Positions 54,409 through 63,934 are shown, counted from the stretch's first letter. The stretch: DNA of 64,000 nucleotides from Pseudomonas sp. H9 (GCF_004353925.1 NZ_SMOK01000010.1:166551-230550), one strand, 5' to 3'. Numbers and translations: made by a program. Notes: generated by a model not told the origin, from the letters alone.

Positions 54409-54584
54409 GCTTTGCCCGAAGTGACCATTGACCATGAAGCCTGCTCCCGGTGGGAGCTGGCTTGCCCTGCGATCTGGCGCGAAGCGGCAGCAATTCGGTC
54501 GCCTCGGTATGTCAGTTGCCTTGCAAACAGCTGTTTTTACGGCCGCTACGCAGCCGATCGCGGGGCAAGGCCCGCTCCCACCGG
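54409..54584. repeat. Long composite repeat (copy C)
   Basis: It is near-identical to and in the same orientation as copy B (42660-42827), including the GGGCTTTGCCCGAA lead-in, separated here by a short extra AGTGACCATTGACCATG. The repeat core at 54449-54584 carries no gene. Confidence 0.85.
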
Positions 54585-54672
54585 GCCTAGAAGACATGGC
54601 CAAACCCTCTTAAACTCAACGAGTGAGAGTGCTTTGGATTCTATTCCGTCCTCAAGACACAAGCGGGCTTGC

Positions 54673-54746
54673 TGTAGGAGCGGGCTTGCCCCGCGATTGC
54701 GGTATATCAGATACATTGCATCGCGGGGCAAGCCCGCTCCCACCGG
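54673..54746. repeat. REP palindrome next to a half element
   Basis: A full inverted pair is preceded by a shortened CAAGCGGGCTTGC half. The 54277-54789 gap holds only repeats and no gene. Confidence 0.88.
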
Positions 54747-54789
54747 CTCAGCGCTTACAATTTGAGCAAGCCAGTTCCCACCGATTCAA

Positions 54790-55998
54790 TCAGGCGAAGG
54801 CGTTGATGAACCAGGTAATCAACGGCAAGGCAACGATGTCGATCAACACCGCGCCACACAGCGGCACGATGATGAAGGCCTTGTGGGAGAACACTTTGTA
54901 GTGGTCACAGATGGCGCCCATGTTCGCCACCGCGTTGGGCGTGGCGCCCAGGCCATGGCCCATGTAGCCAGCACACAGTACCGCCGCATCGTAGTTGCCA
55001 CCGAACATGCGGAACAATACAAAAATGCACAGCAACACCATGATCAGTACCTGCACCACCAGAATCACCAGCAACGGCAGGCCCAGTTGCTCCAGCTCCC
55101 AGAACTTCAGGCTCATCATGGCCATGGTCAAGAACATGCCCAGGCTGATATCGCCCACCGTGCTGACGGCATTGTCGGGGATGTCGATGACCCGTGCGCG
55201 ATCGTTGAAGTTACGCAGGATGATGGCGACGAACATCGCGCCGACGTACACCGGCAACACGATGCCCAGGTGTTCGTTCAGGGCATTGCCGATCCAGAAG
55301 CCCAGCACCATGATCACCAGCATGCAGGTCAGCAGGCGCAGCAGAACAGTTGCATCCAGCGGCACGCTCAGGGTTTCGCTGGCCTTACCCAGCGCTTGCA
55401 GGGTCTGGTCCTGGTCAGACTTGACCGCCAGTTTCTTGCGGTCGATCAGGTAGCGTGCCAGCGGGCTGCCGAGCAGGCCACCGGCGATCATGCCGAAGGT
55501 CGCCGAGGCCAGTGCTGCGGTGGTCGCGCCGCTGGTGCCCAGGCTCTCGGCAATCGGCCCGAAGGCTGCTGCCGCACCGAAGCCGCCTTCAAGCGACACC
55601 GCTCCAGCCATGATCCCCAACAACGGGTCGATACCCAGCACCTTGGCCATGCCGACACCGACGACGTTTTGCAGCAAGGCCAGGCCCCAGCAGGCGCCAA
55701 GGTAAACGAAGAGGATCTTGCCGCCCTGGCGCAGCAGGCCGAGGCTGCCGCCAAGGCCCACAGTGGTAAAGAACGCTACCATCAGCGGGGTTTGCATGGC
55801 GGTGTCGAGTTTGATATCCAGCCATTGCTGGTTACGCAGGAACCACACCACCAGGGCGAAGCCAAAGCCACCGATGACCGGGGCTGGTACACAGAGTTGA
55901 CGCAGCCAGTAGCTGTGTTTTTTCAGTTGCGCGCCCATCGCCAGCAGCACAAGCGCCAGCGCGACGGTGGTCAATGCATCGAGTTGCAGGGTCAGCAT
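54790..55998 (-). CDS. gltS: Sodium/glutamate symporter GltS
   Basis: This 402-residue carrier matches the GltS family along its length: VPAPVIGGFGFALVVWFL, TTVGLGGSLGLLRQGGKILF, GAVSLEGGFGAAAAFGPIAE and the second repeat CAGYMGHGLGATPNAVANMG. It imports glutamate with sodium. It lies 43 bp after the hutG-like gene in the same direction, suggesting a shared transcript. Confidence 0.95.
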   Translation of the reverse strand: MLTLQLDALTTVALALVLLAMGAQLKKHSYWLRQLCVPAPVIGGFGFALVVWFLRNQQWLDIKLDTAMQTPLMVAFFTTVGLGGSLGLLRQGGKILFVYLGACWGLALLQNVVGVGMAKVLGIDPLLGIMAGAVSLEGGFGAAAAFGPIAESLGTSGATTAALASATFGMIAGGLLGSPLARYLIDRKKLAVKSDQDQTLQALGKASETLSVPLDATVLLRLLTCMLVIMVLGFWIGNALNEHLGIVLPVYVGAMFVAIILRNFNDRARVIDIPDNAVSTVGDISLGMFLTMAMMSLKFWELEQLGLPLLVILVVQVLIMVLLCIFVLFRMFGGNYDAAVLCAGYMGHGLGATPNAVANMGAICDHYKVFSHKAFIIVPLCGAVLIDIVALPLITWFINAFA

Positions 55999-56041
55999 GG
56001 GAAAGCACTCTTGTTTTTATACTTGGGTTAATGGGAAAGAC

Positions 56042-56980
56042 TCAATCGATCAGGCTGGCCAATAGCCGTGCACCGATACGGGCGGTGCGCTGGTCCTGAT
56101 CGAGGCTCGGATTCAGTTCGGCGACATCGGCCATGCGCAACTTGCCGCTGGCCTTGGCCTGACGGACCAGGTGCTCGACCACCATCAGGTCAACGCCGTG
56201 GGCCGACGGCGCACTCACGCCAGGGGCCTGGCTGGCGGGCAGCACATCCAGGCAGATCGTCATGTACAGGTGGTCGATACCGCTCAGGAACGCCTCGACA
56301 AACGCTTCCAGCGCCGGGACATTCCACGGCTGCATCTGCCGGTCGAGGCGATAGCGCACGTTCAGGCGTTCGGCCTGGTCAAACAGCGCTTGCGTGTTGT
56401 TCAGTTCACTGACACCCAGGCAGCAGTAATCGAAGGCCAGCCCGGCCTGTTCGCAGTACTCGGCGATTTGCCGAAATGGTGTGCCAGAGCTGCTTTGCGC
56501 GGCATGGCGCAAGTCGAAATGGGCATCGAAGTTGAGAATGCCAATACGCGGCTGATTTTCATGCTGGCGCAGGTGTTCGGCCAGGCCGAGGAAGCTGGCG
56601 TAGGCAATTTCATGGCCGCCCCCCAGACCGAGGGGCAAATGGCCCTGATCCAGCAGGTGATGTACGCGCTCGGCGTAAGCCTGCTGCGCACCTTCCAGGT
56701 CGGTGTCGAGGCAGGCGATATCGCCGCTGTCGTACACCGGCAACTGGCCGCGCCAGGCCAGGTTGGCCAGTGCCTTGCGCAAGGCCGTTGGCCCCTGGCG
56801 GGCGCCGCTGCGGCCTTGATTGCGGCTGACGCCTTCATCACAGGCCAGGCCCACCAGTGCGGTGCCTGACGCTTGCGCAGTACGGTACGGCTGCACCCAT
56901 TGGTGCCAGCGCAGTGCCGATGATCCTTCGCCGGCGTCGATACGGCCTTGCCATTCGGGCAAGGCAAGTTGTGTGGTCAT
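56042..56980 (-). CDS. hutG: Formimidoylglutamase (HutG, ureohydrolase family)
   Basis: This 312-residue binuclear-metal hydrolase converts N-formimidoyl-L-glutamate to glutamate and formamide. Metal-binding elements [13 protein letters not shown] and [11 protein letters not shown] are intact. The third motif reads [15 protein letters not shown], with Cys where many arginases have the first Asp of SxDxD; some HutG proteins share this, so it may be normal. It is co-directional with iclR upstream (20 bp) and gltS downstream. No other hut genes are adjacent. Confidence 0.88.
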   Translation of the reverse strand: MTTQLALPEWQGRIDAGEGSSALRWHQWVQPYRTAQASGTALVGLACDEGVSRNQGRSGARQGPTALRKALANLAWRGQLPVYDSGDIACLDTDLEGAQQAYAERVHHLLDQGHLPLGLGGGHEIAYASFLGLAEHLRQHENQPRIGILNFDAHFDLRHAAQSSSGTPFRQIAEYCEQAGLAFDYCCLGVSELNNTQALFDQAERLNVRYRLDRQMQPWNVPALEAFVEAFLSGIDHLYMTICLDVLPASQAPGVSAPSAHGVDLMVVEHLVRQAKASGKLRMADVAELNPSLDQDQRTARIGARLLASLID

Positions 56981-57000
56981 GCGGGGTACTCCTGGTGAAT

Positions 57001-57726
57001 TCAGTCCAGCCGTGCACCTACACGCAGGGCGACTTCTCGGGTCCAGCGGGTCAGGCGCTCGCTGTTTTGCTGAGCACGAAAGGCCGGCGCCATCAGGCTG
57101 ATTGCGCCATGCAGGCGGTTGCGGCTGTCGAGCACTGGGGCGCTGACACCCCAGATGCCGTCATCGATTTCGCCGAGGCTCACGGCGTAGCCCTGAGCGC
57201 GAATGGGCAGAAAGCTCTGCCGATAGACTTCGATGCCTTCAGCGTCTACGCCCTGCTCGTGCAAGATCGCTTCGCTGCGCTCCGGCGCCATATGGGCGAG
57301 CAGTACCCGCGCCGAGGCGCCCACCAGCAACGGTTGGGCCAGGCCTTTCTGGTAGCAGCAACGCAGCGGTTGCGGGCTGTCGATCAGCTCGATGCAAATC
57401 GCTTGGCCATTGCTCGGCACCATCAAGGCAACGCTTTCCCGGCTCAATTCAGCCAGGCGCTTGAGTTCCGGCATCGCCTGCGACACCAGCAGTGCCTCGC
57501 GGTCAAAGCGGTTGGCCAACTGCAGGCAGGCCGGCCCTGGCAGGTAGCGGCCGTGGCCGTTATCTTCGGCCAGGCCCCAGCGCAGCAGGGTTTTCAAATG
57601 CCGGTAGGTGCTGCTCAACGGTTGTTCCAGTTGCAGGCTCAGTTCCTTGGCCGACACGGCTTCATTGGCCTGGCCAAGGGCAACGAGAATCTGCAACAGG
57701 CGATCTGTGGGCGTGTTGTAGTTCAT
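57001..57726 (-). CDS. IclR-family regulator
   Basis: This 241-residue protein has an N-terminal winged helix ([20 protein letters not shown] ... [20 protein letters not shown]) and an IclR effector domain ([40 protein letters not shown]). The ATG at 57726 is chosen; the frame extends upstream but only into non-family sequence. It is followed by hutG and gltS, so it likely controls this glutamate-yielding cluster, with a histidine-degradation intermediate as a possible ligand. Confidence 0.9.
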   Translation of the reverse strand: MNYNTPTDRLLQILVALGQANEAVSAKELSLQLEQPLSSTYRHLKTLLRWGLAEDNGHGRYLPGPACLQLANRFDREALLVSQAMPELKRLAELSRESVALMVPSNGQAICIELIDSPQPLRCCYQKGLAQPLLVGASARVLLAHMAPERSEAILHEQGVDAEGIEVYRQSFLPIRAQGYAVSLGEIDDGIWGVSAPVLDSRNRLHGAISLMAPAFRAQQNSERLTRWTREVALRVGARLD

Positions 57727-57854
57727 ATGTGCTCCTTGCGAACATGGTGCACAGGGTTTTCCCAAAGGGTGAAACACGATTCCCACTAAGTGGGAAATAT
57801 TGCAGCGAAAAGCGACGAGGGGCTGTCGAAACAGGTTTAGGCGGGGGTGAACGA

Positions 57855-58418
57855 TCAGATCTCCAGGGTTTTCGCGCAGCGCCCGTACACCAGCAGCTCT
57901 CCGGCGGTGGCAATTACCAGGCTCAGGCCGGTATAGGAAAAACCGAACGCCCTCACCTCCAGCTCCACCGCAAGCTTGTGAAACAGCGCCGGCCGGTTGT
58001 AGCGCGCGCCGTGCAGCCACGAACCGGGCTCAATCAGCAGCAAGTGCTGCTCAGGCCAAGCCAAGGTGATGTCCTCGACCATCCAGCCATCGGCGGTCGC
58101 CAGCGGCAGGCCACCGCCGTTGATCCCACTCATGCGGATGACCCGCTCCTGCAACGGGCCGATGCCACGGGTTTGCAGGTGACGATCACTGCCCAGGTTA
58201 TCCGTGCGGTCACGGGCCACCTTTGCCCCGCTCTGACAGTCGATCACACTGCGCCCAGAGCTGGAGGCAACCAGCAGCAGCTCGTTGTCATCGTCAAAAC
58301 CAACCTCAAGCAGGCCGGCAATGGTCAACTGCGCCTTGAGTTGCCACGGTGCCGGGGCGGGCGCAACCTTGCGTTGTTCTATTTCTCGGCGTAGCGGGTC
58401 AAGATGAGCTGAGGGCAT
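57855..58418 (-). CDS. Hypothetical protein
   Basis: This 187-residue soluble protein is read from ATG 58418. It is beta-rich (LKAQLTIAGLLEVGFDDDNE ... MVEDITLAWPEQHLLLIEPG ... SLVIATAGELLVYGRCAKTL), resembling a repeated beta-propeller-type sequence, but I recognise no family. It is divergent from the GlxA-type regulator with about 165 bp between. The frame stays open upstream, but the region lies in the divergent promoter. Confidence 0.7.
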   Translation of the reverse strand: MPSAHLDPLRREIEQRKVAPAPAPWQLKAQLTIAGLLEVGFDDDNELLLVASSSGRSVIDCQSGAKVARDRTDNLGSDRHLQTRGIGPLQERVIRMSGINGGGLPLATADGWMVEDITLAWPEQHLLLIEPGSWLHGARYNRPALFHKLAVELEVRAFGFSYTGLSLVIATAGELLVYGRCAKTLEI

Positions 58419-58584
58419 GGCACGACGCTTCGACAAGGGCCAGGCCCTGAAGATGCCACGTCGATCTATTCGCATCCAGCAGGATGTCAGGCATGATCGA
58501 CAGCGCACGCGTTGCCCCCATTGCCCAGCGGAGCCCAAATTGCCCACCCCCCGCCACTTCAGCCAGAAAACCAGCACCAGCAAC

Positions 58585-59547
58585 ATGCTGAATCTCAAGC
58601 ACCCGCAGGCCTGCGCGTCACCCGCTTACCGCGTTGGTTTTCTGCTGCTGGAGAACTTTTCCATGGCCAGTTTTACCGTGGCCATGGATGTACTGGTAAC
58701 GGCCAACCTGCTGCAGAACAACCTGTTTGCCATAACACCGCTGTCGCTGGGCAGCGAGCGGGTTATCAGCGACCTGGGGTTGGAGGTCTATGCGGCAGAG
58801 TTGGCGCGCAGTGCTCTGGCGGACCTGGACATGCTGGTGGTGTGTGGCGGCTTGCGTACGCCGCTCAAGTACCCGCAGCTGGACCGATTGCTCAGCGATG
58901 CGGCCAGCCAGGGCATGGCCCTGGGCGGGCTGTGGAACGGTGCTTACTTTCTGGGCCGCGCCGGGGTGCTGACGGACTACAGCTGCACCATTCATCCCGA
59001 GCAGCGCGCGAGCCTGGCCGAACGCAGTGCGCAAAGCACGATCACCCCGGCAAGCTTTGTACTGGACCGCGACCGTTTGACCGCCGCCAGCCCCAACGGC
59101 GCGCTGGAAATGATGCTGGCGCTGCTCAAGCTGCAACAAGGCGAGGCGCTGGCTGCCGGTGTCGAGGAGATTCTGGCGTTTTCCGGGGCGCGCTTCCGGC
59201 GGGTCGACAGCAGCGCAAAGAAATCCATGAGCGCGCCGCTGCGCACCCTTGTCGAGCTGATGGAAAACAACCTGGAAGAAACCCTGAGCCTCGATCAACT
59301 GGCGACCTACTGCGGTCGTTCGCGACGCCAGATCGACCGCCTGTTCCAGGCGCAACTGGGCACTTCGCCCAGTCGCTATTACATGGAGCTGCGCATCACC
59401 AAGAGCCGCCGCCTGCTGCAATACTCCGACCTGCCGCTGATGGACGTGGCGATTGCTTGCGGCTTTGTTTCGGTGTCGCACTTCAGCAAGTGCTACAGCG
59501 CTTACTTCGGCTATCCGCCTTCACGTGAGCAGCGGCTGGGCGAATAA
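58585..59547 (+). CDS. GlxA-family AraC-type regulator
   Basis: This 320-residue protein has an N-terminal DJ-1/PfpI-like domain (YRVGFLLLENFSMASFTVAM, LVVCGGLRTP) and a C-terminal AraC DNA-binding domain (LSLDQLATYCGRSRRQIDRL ... LMDVAIACGFVSVSHFSKCY). This pair defines the GlxA/CdhR/ArgR group that senses amino acid- or betaine-type ligands. The ATG at 58585 is chosen from the PfpI boundary; no strong ribosome site is seen. It overlaps the convergent EamA gene by 37 bp. Confidence 0.9.
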   Translation: MLNLKHPQACASPAYRVGFLLLENFSMASFTVAMDVLVTANLLQNNLFAITPLSLGSERVISDLGLEVYAAELARSALADLDMLVVCGGLRTPLKYPQLDRLLSDAASQGMALGGLWNGAYFLGRAGVLTDYSCTIHPEQRASLAERSAQSTITPASFVLDRDRLTAASPNGALEMMLALLKLQQGEALAAGVEEILAFSGARFRRVDSSAKKSMSAPLRTLVELMENNLEETLSLDQLATYCGRSRRQIDRLFQAQLGTSPSRYYMELRITKSRRLLQYSDLPLMDVAIACGFVSVSHFSKCYSAYFGYPPSREQRLGE

Positions 59548-60449
59548 CCACGGCGACTGCTGTTGAGGCTCAGGCCGCCCTCCACCACCAACACCAGCAC
59601 CGCCAACCAGATGGCAATGTACGTCGGCCATTGGGCCGGGGCGATACTTTCACCCAGCAGGATCGAGGCCAGTACCAACAGCACCGGTTCGACGTAAATC
59701 AGCAAGCCGAACAGGGTCAGGTTCAGCCGCGGCCCAGACAGCGCTTGCAGGGCCAGTGCCGAGGCACTGATCGCCCCCAGGCCCAACACCAGCCATGGCA
59801 AACCCGAACCACTGCCCGCCACACTGATGACCACACCACCTTTGATCACCAGCCACAGACTGACCGGCAGGCTCAGGCTCATGTCGAACCACAGACCGCC
59901 CATGTTGTTACTGTCACTGACCCGACGCAGCCAGAAATACAGCGGATAGCCCAAGCCTACGGCCAGCACCGGCCAGGTAATGGCTTTGGCAATGGCGATC
60001 TGGTTGATGATGCCCAGCGCCGCCAACGCACACGCCAGCAGTTGCAGACGGCTGATACTGTCTTTGAAGGCCAGACGGCCGACCACCACCATGGTCAGCG
60101 GCATGAGGAAATAACCCAGCGATACGTCAAGGCCATAGCCATTGATCGGCGCCCACATGAACAGCCACAACTGCACACCCAGCAGCGCTGCCGACACCAG
60201 GCGCACAGCCCAGAACAGGCGCTCTTCAAACAGCCGCTGGAACAGTCGGCGCACTTCATGCCAGTGCCCGGTGAGCAGCACCATCAGCGTCAGGCAAGGC
60301 ACCGTCAGCAGAATCCGCCAACCGTAGATTTCCACACCGCCCAACGGTTCGAGCAAGTGGGTATAGGCGTACATAACGGCAAACAGAACCGACGCCAGTA
60401 CGTTGAGCAATACGCCCAAAGAGGCATTGGGAATGGCGGGGCGGTGCAT
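59511..60449 (-). CDS. EamA/RarD-like transporter
   Basis: This 312-residue DMT protein has ten hydrophobic segments with the RarD-like phrases LLNVLASVLFAVMYAYTHLL, VEIYGWRILLTVPCLTLMV and MWAPINGYGLDVSLGYFLMP. Start ATG 60449 (an upstream GTG at 60464 is possible). It is divergent from an Lrp-type regulator with about 100 bp between, so amino-acid export under Lrp control is plausible. Confidence 0.88.
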   Translation of the reverse strand: MHRPAIPNASLGVLLNVLASVLFAVMYAYTHLLEPLGGVEIYGWRILLTVPCLTLMVLLTGHWHEVRRLFQRLFEERLFWAVRLVSAALLGVQLWLFMWAPINGYGLDVSLGYFLMPLTMVVVGRLAFKDSISRLQLLACALAALGIINQIAIAKAITWPVLAVGLGYPLYFWLRRVSDSNNMGGLWFDMSLSLPVSLWLVIKGGVVISVAGSGSGLPWLVLGLGAISASALALQALSGPRLNLTLFGLLIYVEPVLLVLASILLGESIAPAQWPTYIAIWLAVLVLVVEGGLSLNSSRRGYSPSRCSREGG

Positions 60450-60549
60450 GGTGGTGTCCTTCACTGGAGGCGTCGAGAGGTGATAATTTATTGCGCTACG
60501 CCTGATAAGTGCCCTCGATTTTCACTACAAAAATGAGAAATTTTTGCAC

Positions 60550-61020
60550 ATGAAACCTGCTCTGGATGACTTCGATCTCGCGCTGCTCAACCTCCTGCAA
60601 CAAGACAACAGCGTGCCCTTGCGGGAACTGGCCGAGCAGGTGCATCTGTCCAGTGCCTCGGTGCAGCGTCGCATCCAACGGCTCAAGACGGCCGGTTTCA
60701 TTCAGGCCAACGCGGCGGTGGTCAACCCGGAAAAGGTTGGTCAGGTGATCACCTTGATGGTCGAGGTACATGCCGATCGCACCCAATCGGCAGACCTGGA
60801 AGTCATGAAGCAGGCCTTCTCCGGGCCGGAAATCCAGCAGTGCTATTACGTCACTGGTGACGCCGACTTCATGCTGGTGCTAACGGTGGCGAGCATGAGT
60901 GAATTTCAGGCCTTGGCCCAACGCCTGTTCCACGACAACCCGAACGTGAAGTGGTTTCGTACCATCGTGGTGCTTGAGCGGGTGAAATCGACCTTGCAGG
61001 TGCCCATTTTGACGCGCTGA
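60550..61020 (+). CDS. Lrp/AsnC-family regulator
   Basis: This 156-residue protein has an N-terminal helix-turn-helix (LLNLLQQDNSVPLRELAEQV ... SSASVQRRIQRLKTAGFIQA) and a C-terminal RAM domain (CYYVTGDADFMLVLTVASMS). The ATG at 60550 is preferred over a TTG at 60544. Its position opposite an EamA exporter suggests it regulates that gene in response to an amino acid. Confidence 0.92.
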   Translation: MKPALDDFDLALLNLLQQDNSVPLRELAEQVHLSSASVQRRIQRLKTAGFIQANAAVVNPEKVGQVITLMVEVHADRTQSADLEVMKQAFSGPEIQQCYYVTGDADFMLVLTVASMSEFQALAQRLFHDNPNVKWFRTIVVLERVKSTLQVPILTR

Positions 61021-61030
61021 ATGGGTTTAC

Positions 61031-61104
61031 TGTGGGAGCGGGCTTGCCCCGCGATTGCGGTGTGTCAGCACAGCCGATCCGCGGGGCAAGCCCGCTCCCA
61101 CCGG
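61031..61104. repeat. REP palindrome
   Basis: Inverted TGTGGGAGCGGGCTTGCCCC pair between convergent genes; probable shared transcript end. Confidence 0.9.
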
Positions 61105-61112
61105 TAGCTCAT

Positions 61113-61574
61113 TCAATCTTGTTCGAGCGCCTTACGCAGTTCTTCGGCGGTGGCGAACTCACGCTGGCTGACCACCTGGCCCTTGTCCAGTTGCAGCCAC
61201 AACACTTTCTCTTCGGCGCCTGCATAGCGCGTGGCCACAGCACCGTCACGGTCAAGCAACACACGGTAGTTGTAGTCACGCATGGCCGGGATAGCGAACA
61301 GTTTGGAGATCAACGCCGGCATACGCTGGATATCTGCAACAAACACCGTCTGCCGCGCTTCCAGATAGCCCTTGGGGCGGTCGGCCAAGGCCGCCTTGAC
61401 CAGCTTGGCGCCATCCATGTTGCGTGCCACCAGCAGCGTGCGGGTCTGGTCGTTAAGGCTGTAGGCCTGGTCGTACTGATCAAGCAGCGTCCAGGGTGCC
61501 AGGCGTTCGCCAACTTCGACGGCTTGAGCCAGCAGCGGCGACAGGCTCAAAAACAGGGCTATCAGGTATTTCAC
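61113..61574 (-). CDS. Exported thioredoxin-fold-like protein without cysteines
   Basis: This 153-residue protein has a signal peptide (LIALFLSLSPLLAQAVE) and a sequence reminiscent of the YtfJ/peroxiredoxin-like fold (LAPWTLLDQYDQAYSLNDQT, YNYRVLLDRDGAVATRYAGA). It contains no cysteine at all, so it cannot be a classical thiol enzyme. Family members are often loosely annotated. Function unknown. Confidence 0.75.
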   Translation of the reverse strand: MKYLIALFLSLSPLLAQAVEVGERLAPWTLLDQYDQAYSLNDQTRTLLVARNMDGAKLVKAALADRPKGYLEARQTVFVADIQRMPALISKLFAIPAMRDYNYRVLLDRDGAVATRYAGAEEKVLWLQLDKGQVVSQREFATAEELRKALEQD

Positions 61575-61777
61575 AGGAGACCTCGGTGTGGAGTGAAGGG
61601 TAATGCCGCGTGAATGGTAGGCCGTTACAGCATGCCGGTCCGGTAAAAAGTATTACAAATTAAAAGATATAAAAATAACTAAACAATCTAACAAAAAGGA
61701 ATAAAAAAATTGAAGCGCAAGCACGGGCTCCTTATATTTTCCGACACCACTTGCCCTCAAGCCTCTGGAGTCAGCCC

Positions 61778-62758
61778 ATGCCGCAACAGCCTCACTCTCC
61801 CCTGCGCCGCCTGCTCACCGGCGGCCTGTTTGCCGCCTTCGCCGCCCTGCTACTGCCTGGTCAAAGCGCACTGGCCGAACCGAGCAAAACGCTGCGTATC
61901 GGTTACCAGAAATTCAACAGCATCAATATCCTCAAAGGCAGCGGCGCCCTGGAAAAAGCTCTGGCGCCCCAAGGGGTCAGCGTCAGTTGGTATGAGTTCG
62001 CCGCCGGCCCGCAACTGCTCGAAGCCTTGAGCACTGGCGCCATTGACCTGGGCCACGCCGCCGATGCGCCGTCGGTGTTTGCTCAGGCTGCTGGCAAGCC
62101 AGTGGTTTACCTCGCTGCCGAGCAACCCTACCCACGCGGCATCGGCCTGGTGGTGCGCGAGCAAGACCACATCACCGACATTCAGGCGCTCAAGGGCCAG
62201 CGCGTCGCCACCGGCCGTGGCTGGAACGCCCAGTACCTGCTGGCTGTGGCCCTGCAGGATGCCGGCCTGAGCTACAAAGACATCACCCCGGCCTACGTCA
62301 ACAACGCCGCCGACGCCGTAGCGGCACTGCAATCGGGCAGTGTGCAGGCTGTCACCCTGTGGGACCCGTTCCTGGCTGCCGCAGAAAAACAGCCCGGCCT
62401 TAAAAACCTGCGCGATGGCAGTGGCCTGTCCAACAACCGCACCTTCTACCTGTCGTCTGCCACGTTTGCCGACAACAACCGCGCCCTGTTGAAAACCTTC
62501 TTCAGTGAACTGGCCAAGGTCAGCGACTGGGCCAACCACAAACCCGATGAAGTGGCCGCTCTGCTCGCCCCGCAACTGGGGATCAGCGCCGACGTGCTGC
62601 AAGTAGCCAGTGAACGGCGCAATTACAATGCGGTGCCCATCGACAGCAAAATCACTGCCGAACAACAGAAACTGGCCGACACCTTCCAGGGTCTGGGCTT
62701 GATTCCCAAGCCGTTGCGCGTCGCCGAAGCGGTCTACCCGACCTCGGTCTTGCCGTGA
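61778..62758 (+). CDS. Aliphatic sulfonate ABC transporter substrate-binding protein
   Basis: This 326-residue periplasmic binding protein has a signal peptide (LLTGGLFAAFAALLLPGQSALA). The SsuA-like core includes LRIGYQKFNSINILKGSGAL, GAIDLGHAADAPSVFAQAAG and DAVAALQSGSVQAVTLWDP. Start ATG 61778 with GGAG upstream. No permease or ATPase gene follows, so it must work with a transporter encoded elsewhere. The ~200-bp AT-rich region upstream probably holds a promoter; sulfur-starvation control is an inference. Confidence 0.9.
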   Translation: MPQQPHSPLRRLLTGGLFAAFAALLLPGQSALAEPSKTLRIGYQKFNSINILKGSGALEKALAPQGVSVSWYEFAAGPQLLEALSTGAIDLGHAADAPSVFAQAAGKPVVYLAAEQPYPRGIGLVVREQDHITDIQALKGQRVATGRGWNAQYLLAVALQDAGLSYKDITPAYVNNAADAVAALQSGSVQAVTLWDPFLAAAEKQPGLKNLRDGSGLSNNRTFYLSSATFADNNRALLKTFFSELAKVSDWANHKPDEVAALLAPQLGISADVLQVASERRNYNAVPIDSKITAEQQKLADTFQGLGLIPKPLRVAEAVYPTSVLP

Positions 62759-62941
62759 GCCGATAGTGGTGCGATGCCGACGCGTGAATCAGCGCTGTCG
62801 GCATTCACGAATCAAATACCGGGTATTTCAACATTTAATTTGTGGATAGCACGAGCTTGTCTATATCGTGTCCATGCCTCCCCCCGCAGTGCCAGCCGGC
62901 GCTGCCAGGCACGGGGACACAACAACAAGTCGAGACTGTCC

Positions 62942-63778
62942 ATGTCTAAATCTTCTTACTACGCCCCTCACGGTGGGCACCCAGCTCAAACCGAGCTGCT
63001 GACAGACCGTGCCATGTTCACCGAAGCCTATGCCGTGATCCCGAAAGGCGTGATGCGTGACATCGTCACCAGCCACCTGCCGTTCTGGGACAAAATGCGT
63101 ATGTGGGTCATCGCCCGCCCGCTGACTGGCTTCTCGGAAACCTTTTCGCAGTACATCGTTGAACTGGCGCCAGAAGGCGGTAGCGAACGCCCTGAGCTGG
63201 ACAAGAACGCTGAAGCGGTGCTGTTCGTGGTTGAGGGTGAAGTCGATATCACCCTGCAAGGCAAGCCCTACACCCTGAAAGAAGGCGGCTATGCCTTCAT
63301 TCCGCCGGCAGCCGAGTGGAGCCTGCGTAACAACAGCGGCAAAAACGTCACCTTCCACTGGATCCGCAAGCACTACCAAGTGGTTGAAGGTCTGGCACTG
63401 CCGGAAGCCTTCGTTACCAACGAAAAGGACATCGAGCCGATCCCGATGCCAGGCACCGACGGCGCCTGGGTCACCACGCGCTTCGTCGACATGGCCGACA
63501 TGCGCCACGACATGCACGTCAACATCGTGACCTTCCAGCCAGGCGGCGTGATTCCGTTTGCTGAAACCCACGTGATGGAACATGGCCTGTACGTGCTGGA
63601 AGGTAAAGCGGTGTACCGCCTGAACCAGGACTGGGTCGAGGTCGAAGCCGGTGACTTCATGTGGCTGCGCGCCTTCTGCCCGCAAGCCTGCTACTCCGGC
63701 GGCCCAGGCCCGTTCCGCTACCTGCTGTACAAAGATGTAAACCGTCACATGAACCTGGTGCTGAACCCTCAGCGCTAA
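62942..63778 (+). CDS. (S)-ureidoglycine aminohydrolase (bicupin)
   Basis: This 278-residue protein has two cupin halves: EAVLFVVEGEVDITLQGKPY with GYAFIPPAAEWSL, then NIVTFQPGGVIPFAETHVME with HGLYVLEGKAVYRLNQDWVE. The C-terminal PFRYLLYKDVNRHM fits the allantoate pathway enzyme. It releases ammonia from ureidoglycine in allantoin degradation. The ATG at 62942 is supported by MSKSSYYAPHGGHP; the frame is open further upstream without family match. A terminator follows. Confidence 0.93.
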   Translation: MSKSSYYAPHGGHPAQTELLTDRAMFTEAYAVIPKGVMRDIVTSHLPFWDKMRMWVIARPLTGFSETFSQYIVELAPEGGSERPELDKNAEAVLFVVEGEVDITLQGKPYTLKEGGYAFIPPAAEWSLRNNSGKNVTFHWIRKHYQVVEGLALPEAFVTNEKDIEPIPMPGTDGAWVTTRFVDMADMRHDMHVNIVTFQPGGVIPFAETHVMEHGLYVLEGKAVYRLNQDWVEVEAGDFMWLRAFCPQACYSGGPGPFRYLLYKDVNRHMNLVLNPQR

Positions 63779-63786
63779 GCTTCACG

Positions 63787-63821
63787 AAAAGCCCGCCGTC
63801 ACTGGCGGGCTTTTTTTTTGC
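63787..63821 (+). terminator. Rho-independent terminator
   Basis: An AAAAGCCCGCC/GGCGGGCTTTT stem with a 6-nt loop continues into a run of Ts, 8 bp after the ureidoglycine aminohydrolase stop. Confidence 0.92.
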
Positions 63822-63826
63822 CTGGA

Positions 63827-63934
63827 TGTAGGAGCGGGCTTGCTGTGGGAGCGGGCTTGCCCCGCGATTGCGGTGTGTCAGCCAGATAGCATCGCGGGGC
63901 AAGCCCGCTCCCACAGCAAGCCTGCTCCCACCGG
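63827..63934. repeat. REP palindrome nested in a REP-like pair
   Basis: A complete pair TGTGGGAGCGGGCTTGCCCC/complement sits inside shorter outer arms TAGGAGCGGGCTTGC and GCAAGCCTGCTCCCA. This looks like one element inserted in another. Confidence 0.85.

Noticed and set aside
52657..54765. 702-codon plus-strand open frame across the carboxynorspermidine genes
   Set aside because: Runs over two recognisable enzymes on the other strand and into repeats; no protein motif.
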